Part shown: one piece after another, positions 1-9,732 of the stretch
Layout of the letters: each line of letters starts with the position of its first letter
Numbering within the stretch: the stretch's first letter is position 1
NCBI GenBank assembly: GCA_937958885.1
Contig: CALGMT010000010.1
Location: forward strand, 1 to 64,000
Direction: 5' to 3'
Origin: an uncultured bacterium
GTDB lineage: Bacteria; Verrucomicrobiota; Kiritimatiellia; CAIVKH01
DNA length: 64,000 nucleotides
Translations under genes and position numbers: made by a program
Notes under the pieces: model-generated
The model's input: the letters and a program-made list of their open reading frames with translations, nothing else
What the model was told of the DNA's origin: nothing
The model's database searches: none

Positions 1-1
1 G

Positions 2-346
2 TTCACAGGTGGCGGTACGTTTTATCAGTATCAAGACGTCGGACCTGCTATCAATACTAGTGTCGGCTATGGCGACGAGGGCCTTAATTTGACCGTGACG
101 ATGACAGGTCCGACCAACTACTCCGCAACACTTACGCGGCGCGATGGAACATCAGATTCATGGACGGGAACGCTCACCGCTGCGCCGGAGGCGTTTGGAG
201 CTTTTAATTTTAACGCTGGTAGCGGGTCTAGTAATGACTTGTTTATCAACAGTTTGTCGGTGGTGCCGGAGCCGTCGACGATCGCGCTTGCCGCGCTCGG
301 CGTACTGGGAATTGCCGTCCGTGCGCTGCGCCGCCGCGAAGTGTAA
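2..346 (+). CDS. PEP-CTERM sorting-domain protein (3' part only)
   Basis: The reading frame is open from the first full codon of the window to TAA, so the gene starts upstream and only about 114 residues are visible. The C-terminus is a typical PEP-CTERM tripartite tail: the motif VPEPSTIALAA, a hydrophobic helix, then a basic end (RALRRREV). Proteins with this tail are exported and then processed by an exosortase, usually to the outer surface or exopolysaccharide. The rest is a low-complexity, Gly/Ser/Thr/Asn-rich secreted segment, possibly beta-sandwich. The exported function is unknown. The tail call is secure; the passenger domain cannot be named. A strong terminator follows immediately. 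Confidence 0.85.
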   Translation, partial: FTGGGTFYQYQDVGPAINTSVGYGDEGLNLTVTMTGPTNYSATLTRRDGTSDSWTGTLTAAPEAFGAFNFNAGSGSSNDLFINSLSVVPEPSTIALAALGVLGIAVRALRRREV

Positions 347-364
347 ACGATTGATGTGTATTCG

Positions 365-397
365 AAAAAGCCCCGCCGATAGCGGCGGGGCTTTTTT
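365..397 (+). terminator. Intrinsic terminator after the PEP-CTERM gene
   Basis: A perfect 14-bp stem (365-378 with 383-396) with a 4-base ATAG loop ends in a run of six T. The stem core is GCCCCGCCG/CGGCGGGGC with A/T flanks on both sides, so it can also act on the opposite strand. It ends only 13 bases before the next start codon. Confidence 0.93.
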
Positions 398-409
398 GAT
401 TCCTCTGCA

Positions 410-3400
410 ATGAGGCCGGAACGCATTCCGTTCAGCCTTTCCGCGTTAGCGGGCTTGATCCTCGCCGTTCAGGCTGTATATCAGCCCGTGCCGGGACCGT
501 CCGCTGTTGCCGTTTCAGGCTACGCGGGTTTGCAACCGTTTCGACCGTTGACCACGCCGATCTGGGGCGCACTCATACAGGCGCTGGCGTGGGCGCCCGG
601 CGTGCCGCTGGCCGCTGCGGCCGCTGTGCTGCAAATCCTCATTGGGATGGGTGTCATATACTGGTTGGCGCGCATTTTGACGGACTTGCCGTACTACGAG
701 CTGAAGCAGGATCCGGATCGCCGACTGGCGCGCGACGATGCCTTGCGCGCGGTTGCAGCCGTTGTCGCATGCCTCTATCTAACGGCCTCGACAGCGTTTC
801 AAGCGGCGTTCTTGTTTCCACAACCGGACGGAATCGGGCTGCTTCTCCTGTTGATCGCGTGGCATTCCTTTCAAGAATTTTACACATCCGATCGTCTGAA
901 CGCGCTCTATCGCTGTGCGGCGCTGCTGGCCTTCGGGGCTGTCGAATCGCCGACGGTCGCGCTGGCGGCGCTGCCGTTTGCCGCGATGGGAATGATCATG
1001 CTTATCGTTCGCCGTAAATTCGTTCTTCGCGTTTTAGTGCGGTTGATGGCCTGCACCCTTGTCGGCGTCGCCGCGCTAGTGGCGGCTGTCACGCTCTATT
1101 ACACAAGCCCGGTTGCGGAATGGCGCGAAGTGTCGCAATGGAAGGACGCATTCGATCTCTTTCTGCGGGAGTACATGACAGCCGGACCGAGGGCGATCCC
1201 TCGACAGGGGTGGTTCGTTATCCTCCTGTTCGCGCTGTTGCCGATTCCGTTTGTTTTTAGTCGCCGGTTTCAGCAGCGCGAGGAAGAGGCGGCGGAAATC
1301 GGCATGAATGCGCTCCGATTCTTCGTCTTGCCCGCGATTGCGGTCGTCGCGCTGTTCGAGTTGCCTGCAGCGCCGATGCGTGTGACCGGATCGGAATTCG
1401 CCTTGCTGACGCCGTATGCGGCCATCGCGCTGTGGTTCGGACGCCTCGCAGGGATTGCCTTTGCCTGGGTGCAATATCCGCCGCGCCCGCTGGGCGCGGC
1501 TCGCGGAGCTTCACCCGAGCTGCGTCCGGCCGCGATGATCACGCTGATCGCGCTGGCGGGGGCGATAGGGGTTGCGTGGTGGCGGAATCGTCCGGTCGTG
1601 CAAAGCACCCACGCGCGCGCGCTGGCGCGGTTGGTGGAGGAGGCGGTGGCCGCCGCGCCGCCGGGCGGTTGGATCATCATCGATGGCGTGTTGGATGCGG
1701 CGTTGCAGATCCGCGCGCGGGATGAACAGCGAACCGCCAAAACGCTCAATCTGGGCGCGCTTGGCAGTATCGCGTATCAACGTTTTTTGCACCACCGCAT
1801 GGACTTTTGGGATCCGGCCATGATCGCGGCGGTTGGGATGGAGGCCGTCCTGGCCGATCACATCAAGCGCGAAATCGATGCCGGGCGTCCGCCGATTGGG
1901 CTCATGCAATACGAGCTTTCGCTCCCGGATGGATGGCGCTGGAAATCGGAGGGGTTTATGGTGCGCGCCGTGCCCGCTGCGCCTGCCGAGATCGCCTCTT
2001 TGGAGAAGGCGCTTAGCGCGCTGAAGGCATATGCTTCGCTGCCGTTTCTCCGCAAGACGCTTTCGCTCGGTCTCCATCGGCAAAGCGAATGGCTGGCGGC
2101 GGTTGGCGCGCGCTGGAGCAATGATATCGGCGTGGACGCATTCGCGTTAGGTGAACTGGATCTCGCGAAAGACGCTTTTTTGCATACGCTCGCCATTGAA
2201 CCCAACCATATCGCCGCGCTGATCAATTTGCGCGAAACGCGCGCGGCGGGGGGCGAGCCGCTGGACGAGCGATCGGCACAACTCATTCAGCGGCTATGGG
2301 CGCAGCTTCCGCCCGGCGCTGCCGCGCGCGTCGTGCAGACGCGGTACGGGCGCGTTGTATCGCCGAATGCCGCGCGCGCGAGGGCCGTCGAATGGGCCGC
2401 CTATGGATTTACAGAACGCGCGCTGGAGACGGCGCGAAGCGGCGAAGAGACCGACGCCGCACCGGACGCGCGAGTGCGCATGCTGCGCGCGCAGGTACTG
2501 GCGATGGGCGGCGATACGGCGCGCGCGTCGTCCGAACTGGAAGCGGCGGCCGCCGAGCAACCGGACGCGCTTGCGCCAAAGCTGGGGCTTTTGCGGGTGC
2601 GCGTGGCTGAGGGACGACTGGACGAAGCGCGCGCGCTATTGGCGGAACTCCAGCGGCTCGGCCTTTCCGATCTGGATGCGGATATTGAGCGCGCGCGCAT
2701 CGCGCTTGCCGAAGGTCGTATGGACGAAGTGTTGAATCTGCTGCGAGCGCCGATGAAACGGAAGCCGCTCCATCCGGAAGTCGCGTTGTTGCGCGCTGTT
2801 GCGCTTCAGACCGCGGGGCGGGAATCGGAGTGGCGCGAAGCGCTGGCGGATTTGGAAGTCGCAACCGTGAACGATCCTCGCGGACTGCTGTATCTTGCCG
2901 AGCTCGCGCATAAGAACAGAGATCGTGCAGCCGCGATCCGCTATTTGGAGCGCGTGCAGGTTGTGCAGCCGGGCGCCCGCATGGCGCCGGCGGCTCTATT
3001 GGAAATGGCCATGCAGGAGGGTATTCCGGAGGTCATCGAACAGCGCGCCCGTGCGTTGCTGAACATCGATTCGAATGACGCGCTGGCGTGGTACGGCGTG
3101 GGTGTTGCCATGGCGCGGCGCGGGAAGTGGGCGCTTGCTGCGGACGCGTTTGAAAAATCCAACCGTCAGGATCCGTCATTCAGAACGCTGAACGACTGGG
3201 CCTGGTCTCTGCACGAGCTCGGGCAATCGGACGCGGCATTGGCGCGGATCGCGGAGGCCTGCGCGCTTCGCCCGGAGGATCCGTTTTTATGGTCCACGCG
3301 CGGCAAAATTGCGATGGATGCGGGGCGGTACGACCTTGCCGCGGAGAGTTTCGAGCGCGCGCTAACGTTGGGTCGTCCCGATACGCGCATTCTGACGGCT

Positions 3401-3529
3401 CTTTTGCAGATCTATCGGGAGTTGAACGATGAGGGGGGCGTGGCCCGCATGCGAGCCGAGCTGGACGCGCGTGCGGCCATGATGACGCCGGCCGAGGTGC
3501 GTCAACTTCAGGATTTGCGCATCCGTTGA
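410..3529 (+). CDS. Polytopic membrane protein with C-terminal TPR array
   Basis: 1039 residues. The first ~380 residues contain about nine to ten hydrophobic segments separated by short basic loops, arranged like a GT-C or DUF2723-type membrane protein. A soluble segment follows (about 400-560), and from about 590 to the end runs a long array of degenerate TPR helices with repeated A-L-x-x-x-P spacing. Proteins of this build are common in PVC bacteria and are thought to work in envelope or glycan assembly, but no catalytic motif is clear here, so no reaction is claimed. The ATG lies directly behind the upstream terminator with no obvious Shine-Dalgarno sequence, so the exact start is uncertain. 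A GT-C glycosyltransferase follows after 39 bases and is probably cotranscribed. Confidence 0.75.
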   Translation: MRPERIPFSLSALAGLILAVQAVYQPVPGPSAVAVSGYAGLQPFRPLTTPIWGALIQALAWAPGVPLAAAAAVLQILIGMGVIYWLARILTDLPYYELKQDPDRRLARDDALRAVAAVVACLYLTASTAFQAAFLFPQPDGIGLLLLLIAWHSFQEFYTSDRLNALYRCAALLAFGAVESPTVALAALPFAAMGMIMLIVRRKFVLRVLVRLMACTLVGVAALVAAVTLYYTSPVAEWREVSQWKDAFDLFLREYMTAGPRAIPRQGWFVILLFALLPIPFVFSRRFQQREEEAAEIGMNALRFFVLPAIAVVALFELPAAPMRVTGSEFALLTPYAAIALWFGRLAGIAFAWVQYPPRPLGAARGASPELRPAAMITLIALAGAIGVAWWRNRPVVQSTHARALARLVEEAVAAAPPGGWIIIDGVLDAALQIRARDEQRTAKTLNLGALGSIAYQRFLHHRMDFWDPAMIAAVGMEAVLADHIKREIDAGRPPIGLMQYELSLPDGWRWKSEGFMVRAVPAAPAEIASLEKALSALKAYASLPFLRKTLSLGLHRQSEWLAAVGARWSNDIGVDAFALGELDLAKDAFLHTLAIEPNHIAALINLRETRAAGGEPLDERSAQLIQRLWAQLPPGAAARVVQTRYGRVVSPNAARARAVEWAAYGFTERALETARSGEETDAAPDARVRMLRAQVLAMGGDTARASSELEAAAAEQPDALAPKLGLLRVRVAEGRLDEARALLAELQRLGLSDLDADIERARIALAEGRMDEVLNLLRAPMKRKPLHPEVALLRAVALQTAGRESEWREALADLEVATVNDPRGLLYLAELAHKNRDRAAAIRYLERVQVVQPGARMAPAALLEMAMQEGIPEVIEQRARALLNIDSNDALAWYGVGVAMARRGKWALAADAFEKSNRQDPSFRTLNDWAWSLHELGQSDAALARIAEACALRPEDPFLWSTRGKIAMDAGRYDLAAESFERALTLGRPDTRILTALLQIYRELNDEGGVARMRAELDARAAMMTPAEVRQLQDLRIR

Positions 3530-3568
3530 CCTCTGGCATGATCGATTGCCACTAAGCTGTCAACAGAC

Positions 3569-5110
3569 ATGTCCGGGTCCCGTGGAATCGATCGATGGAG
3601 CGCAGAGACGGCGGCGATCACCGCGCTTTGCCTTGTCGGTATTGTCCTCCGCCTCTATTTCTTTTCGCTAGGGCGCTCGCTATGGTTTGACGAGGCCATG
3701 TTGGCCCTCAATATCGTCGATCGGTCGTGGGGCGATTTGTTCAAGCCCCTTGATTTCAACCAAGCGGCGCCCGTCGGGTTTTTGCTGTTGCAAAAAATCG
3801 TTGTGCGTGTGCTCGGCGGCAGCGATTACGCGTTGCGAATAATCCCGCTACTCGCCGGCGTCATTTCCGTTCCGCTGATGGGTGCCGTTGCTCGAGCGTA
3901 TCTCGGAAAACAGCATGTCTTGGTTCCGCTCGCGTTGTTTGCGCTTTCGCCGAGGCTCATCTATTACGCCGGCGAGGTCAAACAATACTCCACCGATGTG
4001 CTGGCCGCCCTGGCGCTGCTGGGCGTGGGGGCGCTATGTTCGCATGCTCGCGGAAATCCGCGCTCGCTGGCGTTGCTTGGCGGGGCAGGAAGCCTTTTCA
4101 TGTGCATATCGCATCCGGCATTATTTCTGTTTGCGGGTCTGCTTCTATCGTTGGGGATCTCGTTTGCCGCGCAAAAAAACAAGCCAGCGTTGATCGGGCT
4201 GGCGGGCGCGGCTGGTGCGGGCATGTGCGTCTTTGCTGTTCTTTACTGGATCAACCTTCGCCACGCGGAAGCGAACAAAGCGCTGACAGCGTACTGGGCC
4301 GGTAAGTTTGCGCCTCTTCCCCCGTGGGACCATCTCGAGTGGTATTTAGGGGCGGTGCTGAATATGCTGCGCGACCCGGCAAAGATGGATGCAAGTCTGG
4401 CCGTGGCGCTTCTGGCGCTGGTCGGCGCAGTATCATTAGTGTTCAGGAAGCCGGTTTTCGCGATCATGTTGCAGGCGCCCTTCCTGCTGACGCTAGCGGC
4501 GTCTGCCGTCAATCGGTATCCGTTCAGCGGGCGCTTGATCTTGTTTTTGATGCCGATGCTGTTCTTGCTGATTGCCGAAGGGATGCGCGCGATTAGCGCA
4601 AGGCTGTCGATGCTGCATGCGCGGCTGGGGTTGCTTTTTTATGCGGCGGCGGTTGGATACGTGTTGTTTCGCCCGCTGGATATCGTCTGGACAGAACTTA
4701 AAAATCCCTCGATGGGGGAACATATCAAGCCGCTTCTTGCCACATTAAGCGAACAGAAACACCCGGACGATATTGTATACATTTATTACGGCGCACGATT
4801 TGCTTTTAAATTTTACCAAACAAAGTATGGTCTGGAAGGATGCGCGTATGTTCACGGCGCAGCATCGAGGGAGAATCCGGAGAAGTATATAGAGGACGTC
4901 GAGCAGTTAAGGGGCAATCGGCGCGTCTGGTTTGTTTTTTCGCACAATTGCGACTGGTGCGTCGTCAATGAAGAGGAATTCATTTTAGAGCACCTCGACC
5001 GGATCGGCATAAAAGTGGCCGAGTATAAATCCGGCGCCGCTTCCATGTATCTGTATGACCTGAATCGTCATCAGCAGGACGCGTCGTCAGAAGAGTCGGA
5101 CATCGAGTAG
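3569..5110 (+). CDS. GT-C (family 39-like) membrane glycosyltransferase
   Basis: 513 residues with about ten to eleven membrane helices. The N-terminus has the ArnT/PMT-like arrangement: one helix, then a periplasmic loop with the acidic motif LWFDEAMLALN near residue 40, where an Asp-Glu pair normally binds the polyprenyl-phosphate sugar donor and metal. The GGSDYALRIIPLLAG and YYAGEVKQYSTDVLAA blocks are typical of this group. The C-terminal ~110 residues form a soluble periplasmic-type domain with several Cys and Trp residues. The likely role is transfer of a sugar from a lipid carrier to an envelope acceptor. It lies 39 bases after the TPR membrane protein. The family call is firm; donor and acceptor cannot be read from the sequence. 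Confidence 0.8.
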   Translation: MSGSRGIDRWSAETAAITALCLVGIVLRLYFFSLGRSLWFDEAMLALNIVDRSWGDLFKPLDFNQAAPVGFLLLQKIVVRVLGGSDYALRIIPLLAGVISVPLMGAVARAYLGKQHVLVPLALFALSPRLIYYAGEVKQYSTDVLAALALLGVGALCSHARGNPRSLALLGGAGSLFMCISHPALFLFAGLLLSLGISFAAQKNKPALIGLAGAAGAGMCVFAVLYWINLRHAEANKALTAYWAGKFAPLPPWDHLEWYLGAVLNMLRDPAKMDASLAVALLALVGAVSLVFRKPVFAIMLQAPFLLTLAASAVNRYPFSGRLILFLMPMLFLLIAEGMRAISARLSMLHARLGLLFYAAAVGYVLFRPLDIVWTELKNPSMGEHIKPLLATLSEQKHPDDIVYIYYGARFAFKFYQTKYGLEGCAYVHGAASRENPEKYIEDVEQLRGNRRVWFVFSHNCDWCVVNEEEFILEHLDRIGIKVAEYKSGAASMYLYDLNRHQQDASSEESDIE

Positions 5111-5251
5111 CGATGATGATCAACGAGTTACGGGCCCAAACGGCGCGTTAGTGGGCATAAATGATGGGGGGGGCGTGCTGTAATCATGCGAAACGGCGAA
5201 TGCGCAGGGTCCCGACGCAATTGAATCGACAGCGGCGCACGCTCGGGCTAC

Positions 5252-7546
5252 ATGGCGAATGATCAATTGGCCGTCATGCGCAAAGACAACGTAGACCTCA
5301 TTTGCAATATCGCGGAACTGGCGGGGCTTTTTAAGCGAAGCTCCAGCCTGGAGGATTTTCTCCAGACGGTGGTCAGCATCGTCGCGTTTCACATGCGGTC
5401 CGCGGTATGCTCGGTCTATCTCTATGACGAGGACTCGCGCGAGCTGGTTCTCACGGCCACGCAGGGACTGAGCCCGAACTCGATCGGGCAGGTGCGCCTG
5501 AAGATCGGCGAGGGATTGACGGGCCTGGCGCTTAAGGAGCTGCGGCCGATCCGCGAGGGCCGCGGATCGCGCAACCCGAATTTCAAACTGATTCCCGGCA
5601 TTCGCGAGGAGCAGTATCAGGCGTTTCTCGCCGTGCCGATCGTACGCGGGCTCGACCGTGTCGGTGTGCTGGTGCTGCAGGACCCGGTGGAGAATTATTT
5701 CGACGAAAACGACACCAAGGCGCTGCAGGCGATCGCGGCGCAACTCGCGGCGACGATCGAAAACGCGAAGCTGCTCATCACGCTGCATCAGATGGAGGGA
5801 AAGCAAGCGTTGGGCGCGCCTGCGCCCGCGCACACGGAGTCGCCGGAATCGAAGTTTATCCGCGGGACGCCGGCGTCCGCGGGCATCGCGATCGGCAAGG
5901 TGACGGTGTTCGGCGCGGAGCGCGATCATTTCGAAGTGGTTTCGACGGACGCGTCGCGCGCGTGGACGATTTCGGATTTCCACCGGTCGCTGGCGAAAAC
6001 CGAGCAGCAATTGGAAGCGCTGCAATTGCAGATGGAGGAGCGGCTGGCGGATGTTGCGTCGATGATTTTCAGCGCGCACCTGCTGATCGTGAAAGACGAG
6101 AAATTTTCGGGCGCGATGCTGGCGCAGATGAACGGCGGCACGCCGGTTGAAGAGGCGATCGCGTCGGTAGTCAACCAATACATCCATCTGTTCGGGAGCA
6201 GTTCGAATCCGCGCCTGCGCGAGAAGGTGCAGGATGTGAAGGATATCGGGCGCCGCCTCGTGAAAAATCTGCAACCGGGCGAGGAGACGGCCGGCGATTA
6301 CCGGGGCCGTGTCATCGTGGCGGGCGAATTGATGCCATCCGATATCCTGAAACTCGCGGCGCAAAAGGCGGAGGGGCTGGTGCTGGTCAGCGGCGGCGTC
6401 ACGTCGCATGTCGCCATCCTCGCGCGCTCGCTGCAACTGCCGATGGTGATCGCGGAGGATCGCGCGCTGTTCAACCTGCGGCCGGACGCGCTGATCGCGC
6501 TCGATGGCGAGCAGGGGAATCTCTACACGAATCCGTCCCCCGATGTGCTGCGGTCGCTCCGCGAGCTGGCGGACAACCGCCGCGCGGTGGAGCGCGAGGA
6601 GCAATTGGTCGGCGATCGTACCGAGACGCGGGACGGGGTTCGCGTGAGATTGCTCTGTAACATCAATATGCTGAGCGAGATTCCGGCTGCGCGCCGGCTG
6701 AAGGCGGAGGGGGTGGGCCTGTATCGCAGCGAGTTCCCGTTTATCGTGCGGAGCGACTTCCCGTCCGAGGAGGAGCAATTTCGCGTGTACCGCAAGTTGA
6801 TCGACGGGATGGCCGGCCGGCCGGTTGTGTTTCGGACGCTCGATATCGGCGGCGACAAGATGCTGTCCTACTTCCCGCGCGCGAACGAAAGCAATCCGTT
6901 CCTCGGGCTGCGCGCGATTCGTTTCTCGCTGCGGCACCGCGACATTTTCGCGCGCCAACTCCGGGCGCTGTTGAGGGCGGGCCACGACACGGAGTTGCAG
7001 ATCATGTTTCCGCTGGTCTCGTCGGTGGAGGATCTGGCCGATGCGCGCGCGGTGGTGCAGTCGTGCATCCAGGAGCTGGCGGCCGAGGGCGTCCCGCACA
7101 ACGAGCGCCCTCGGCTCGGCGCGATGATCGAGTTGCCGTCGGCGGTGGAGATCGCGGAGGAACTCGCGCAAGAGGCGGACTTTCTTTCGATCGGCGGCAA
7201 CGACCTCGTGCAGTACATGCTGGCGGTGGATCGCACGAACGAGCACATCTCCGATTTATATGTGGCCTATCACCCGGCGGTCCTGCGCGCGTTGAACCGG
7301 GTCGCGGTTGCGGCCAGGCGGCATGACAAGCCCTTGTCGTTTTGCGGCGAGATGGCGGCGGACCCGAAGCTGATCCCGTTCCTCATCGGCATCGGAATCC
7401 GCGCGCTGAGTGTTGAGGCGCGCCAGATTCCGCGGGTGCATCAGACCGTGATCGGCTTGAGCGCGGAAGAGGCGAGCGAGAATGCGCGCCGGATTCTGGA
7501 GCTCGGCCGTGTGCGCGACGTCGCGAAGGCCCTGGAGATTGCCTGA
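5252..7546 (+). CDS. ptsP: PEP-protein phosphotransferase with N-terminal GAF domain (PtsP, EI-Ntr type)
   Basis: 764 residues. A GAF sensor domain occupies about 20-165, followed by the enzyme I N-terminal domain, the swivelling phosphohistidine domain and the PEP-binding barrel. The phosphorylated His is residue 386 in SGGVTSHVAILARS. The barrel carries RTLDIGGDK, the ExPSAV block and the catalytic Cys at 698 in SFCGEMAAD. It uses PEP to phosphorylate an HPr/NPr carrier in the cytoplasm. The GAF domain assigns it to the nitrogen-type PTS, which usually regulates rather than imports sugar. No HPr or EIIA gene lies in the window. The next gene starts at the base where this one stops (TGATG), suggesting cotranscription. 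Confidence 0.95.
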   Translation: MANDQLAVMRKDNVDLICNIAELAGLFKRSSSLEDFLQTVVSIVAFHMRSAVCSVYLYDEDSRELVLTATQGLSPNSIGQVRLKIGEGLTGLALKELRPIREGRGSRNPNFKLIPGIREEQYQAFLAVPIVRGLDRVGVLVLQDPVENYFDENDTKALQAIAAQLAATIENAKLLITLHQMEGKQALGAPAPAHTESPESKFIRGTPASAGIAIGKVTVFGAERDHFEVVSTDASRAWTISDFHRSLAKTEQQLEALQLQMEERLADVASMIFSAHLLIVKDEKFSGAMLAQMNGGTPVEEAIASVVNQYIHLFGSSSNPRLREKVQDVKDIGRRLVKNLQPGEETAGDYRGRVIVAGELMPSDILKLAAQKAEGLVLVSGGVTSHVAILARSLQLPMVIAEDRALFNLRPDALIALDGEQGNLYTNPSPDVLRSLRELADNRRAVEREEQLVGDRTETRDGVRVRLLCNINMLSEIPAARRLKAEGVGLYRSEFPFIVRSDFPSEEEQFRVYRKLIDGMAGRPVVFRTLDIGGDKMLSYFPRANESNPFLGLRAIRFSLRHRDIFARQLRALLRAGHDTELQIMFPLVSSVEDLADARAVVQSCIQELAAEGVPHNERPRLGAMIELPSAVEIAEELAQEADFLSIGGNDLVQYMLAVDRTNEHISDLYVAYHPAVLRALNRVAVAARRHDKPLSFCGEMAADPKLIPFLIGIGIRALSVEARQIPRVHQTVIGLSAEEASENARRILELGRVRDVAKALEIA

Positions 7547-8280
7547 TGCTGCGCCGAATCGTTCTGGCAGTGTGTCTCGCGGCGTTTTGCGCGGAGGCGA
7601 CGTTGGCGCAGAGCCGGGCGCGCCGGAAACGCGAGGGCTGGACGCGGCGGGTGCAGGCGGGCGCGTACGTGACGGAGGGCAACCGCGACTCGACCCAGAC
7701 GCGCGTGCAGATCAGCGCGAAAGGGCGCGGGGAAGAGTGGGAGAGCGAGTTCAAGCTGCGCGGCGAGGTCGGGCAGCTCAACGGATCGCGCAACCGCGAG
7801 CGAGTCGCCGCGGAATTCATGCATCGCACCGATTGGTCGCCGCGCGCGTATCTCGCCTATCGATTCGAGTTCCTGTACGACGGCCTTGCGGAGTTGGACT
7901 ATCGGTTTGTGGCGAGTCCCTCGTTCGGCTGGTACGCCTTGCGCGAGGAGCGGCAGGAGCTGCGCCTCGAGGCCGGACCGGCGGGGGTGTTCGAGCGGAA
8001 GGCGGGCGAGCAGGAGGCCTACCCCGCGCTGCGCCTCGCGCAATACTACGAGGCCCGGGTGACGAGCGTATCGCGTCTGTTGCAGGGGTTCGAATATCTG
8101 CCGGAGATCCGCACGGGTTCGGGGGCGTATCTCGCGAAGGCGTTCGTCGAGTTGCGCGCCGACCTCGACGCCCAGCTCGCCCTGCATGTGAGGCTTGAGG
8201 GCGACTACGACAACCGGCCCGCCGAGGGCAAGGAAAAGCAAGACACCACGTTCAGCGCGTCGATCAGCTACGCCTTTTGA
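7546..8280 (+). CDS. DUF481-type outer-membrane beta-barrel protein
   Basis: 244 residues with a clear Sec signal peptide (cleavage likely after ATLAQ, about residue 22). The mature part alternates polar and aromatic residues in about twelve amphipathic strands and ends in the C-terminal Phe typical of BAM substrates (SISYAF). The pattern of G-x-Y-V-x-E-G-N near the start and repeated W/Y-R-F strands matches DUF481/YdiY-like proteins, described as salt- or acid-induced outer-membrane proteins. The function in this organism is unknown. It overlaps the ptsP stop by one base, and a HAF-repeat protein follows after three bases. Confidence 0.8.
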   Translation: MLRRIVLAVCLAAFCAEATLAQSRARRKREGWTRRVQAGAYVTEGNRDSTQTRVQISAKGRGEEWESEFKLRGEVGQLNGSRNRERVAAEFMHRTDWSPRAYLAYRFEFLYDGLAELDYRFVASPSFGWYALREERQELRLEAGPAGVFERKAGEQEAYPALRLAQYYEARVTSVSRLLQGFEYLPEIRTGSGAYLAKAFVELRADLDAQLALHVRLEGDYDNRPAEGKEKQDTTFSASISYAF

Positions 8281-8283
8281 TCG

Positions 8284-9639
8284 ATGAACCTTCTTCGCCT
8301 TCTCCGGTTATTCGGGTGCGCCGCGCTTGCGGCGATCAGCGCGGCGCGTGCGGATGTGTCGTACGCCGTGCGAGACCTCGGAACGTTGGGCGGCGCGTCC
8401 AGCCGCGCGCACGCCGTCAACGATGAGGGGTGGGTCGTCGGGGAGGCCGAGACGCGCGACGGAACCATGCGCGCATTTTTGTGGACGCCGGAGGCGGGGA
8501 TGCAGGACCTCGGAACACTGGGCGGCGCGTCCAGCCGCGCCTTTGCAATTAACGCGCGGGGCGAGGCGGCCGGCGAGGCGGAGGACGAGGAGGGGCGGCT
8601 GCGCCCGTTTCGCTGGAGCGCCGACCATGGGATGGAGGCGCTGCCGCTGCCCGCGGAGATGCGGGAGGGGGTTGTGTATGCGCTAAATAATTTCGGCGTG
8701 CTCGCCGGCGGCGGCGACGGGCCCGGCGGCCCGCGCGCGCTGGTGTGGAGCGTGGACGGTGTTCGCGTGCCGTCTGCGCTCGAACAATTCCACGGCAGCG
8801 TCGCGCATGCGGTGAACGATATGGGTGCTATTGCGGGCCGGGTGGATGTGCTGGGATCGCCGGAGCCCGTCAGCCGCGCGTTTGTACTCGATGCGAACGG
8901 CGACTGGCGCGGGGCGAAGATCGAGGCGGACCTCAGCGCGGGCAGCGCCGCGCTTGCGCTGAACGCGCGCGGCGACGCCGCCGGCTACCGGGCGAACGGC
9001 CGCGCACTGCAGGCGGCGTGGTTGCCGTCCGCGCCGGGCGAAGCGCCGCGCGGCCTCGACACGCTGGATAATGTGTACAGCGTGGCCTACGGGATCAATA
9101 ACGCCGGCGAGGTCGTCGGACTGTTCGCGAGCAGCCACGAAGACGACGACCGCGCCTTCGTTTGGCGCGACGGCGCGATGCTCGACCTGAACGATTGGAT
9201 CGAAACCGCCGAGCCGTGGCAGGTGGTCGAGGCGCGCGGCATCAACAATCGCGGACAGATTGTGGGTTACGGCCTGCTGCATGAGCGCGAGCGCGCGGTC
9301 CTGCTCACGCCGAACCCGAAGCCGAGCGCCGCCCGACCCGCAATCCGGTTGACGGCCCCGGCCCCCGGGATGGTGCTGCGGGAGGGCCAAGAGCTGGTGC
9401 TGGAAGCGGCGATTAATCCTCCGGACGCGCGCGGGCGGCGCGTGGTGTATTACGCGAACGGCGTTGTCATCGGCAGCAGCACGACTGCGCCGCATCGGCT
9501 CGTGTGGTCGAATCCCTCGGCGGGCGTCCACCATCTGGTGGCCGTGTGGATCGGCGAAGACGGGCGCATGCGCCGGTCCGCGCGCGTCGCGGTGGCGGTC
9601 GCTTTGGATTCCGAACCGCCGTTCGACGCCGCGCCGTAA
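8284..9639 (+). CDS. Secreted HAF-repeat protein with C-terminal Ig-like domain
   Basis: 451 residues. A signal peptide (cleaved near SAARA) is followed by about six HAF repeats, recognisable by DLGTLGGASSRA, AxAIN..G...G and AFxW blocks; two copies of the first block are nearly identical at about residues 34 and 75. HAF repeats resemble a small beta-propeller-type extracellular domain of unknown role. From about 345 to 440 there is a bacterial Ig-like domain (IRLTAPAPGMVLREGQ... VVYYANGVVIGSST). It begins three bases after the DUF481 gene. Extracellular location is well supported; the binding partner is unknown. Confidence 0.8.
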   Translation: MNLLRLLRLFGCAALAAISAARADVSYAVRDLGTLGGASSRAHAVNDEGWVVGEAETRDGTMRAFLWTPEAGMQDLGTLGGASSRAFAINARGEAAGEAEDEEGRLRPFRWSADHGMEALPLPAEMREGVVYALNNFGVLAGGGDGPGGPRALVWSVDGVRVPSALEQFHGSVAHAVNDMGAIAGRVDVLGSPEPVSRAFVLDANGDWRGAKIEADLSAGSAALALNARGDAAGYRANGRALQAAWLPSAPGEAPRGLDTLDNVYSVAYGINNAGEVVGLFASSHEDDDRAFVWRDGAMLDLNDWIETAEPWQVVEARGINNRGQIVGYGLLHERERAVLLTPNPKPSAARPAIRLTAPAPGMVLREGQELVLEAAINPPDARGRRVVYYANGVVIGSSTTAPHRLVWSNPSAGVHHLVAVWIGEDGRMRRSARVAVAVALDSEPPFDAAP

Positions 9640-9732
9640 GGTCGGGCCCGATCCGGCGAATCATGATTACGCACAGTTGTGCGAACGCGGACCCCCGCGG
9701 ACGTGTCGAAACGCGTGGGAGGCGGGTGCGCC

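Noticed and set aside
5120..7246. Very long open frame on the minus strand across ptsP
   Set aside because: It is antisense to an intact, motif-complete ptsP, is extremely rich in Arg and His, and has no recognisable domain; typical of GC-rich shadow frames.
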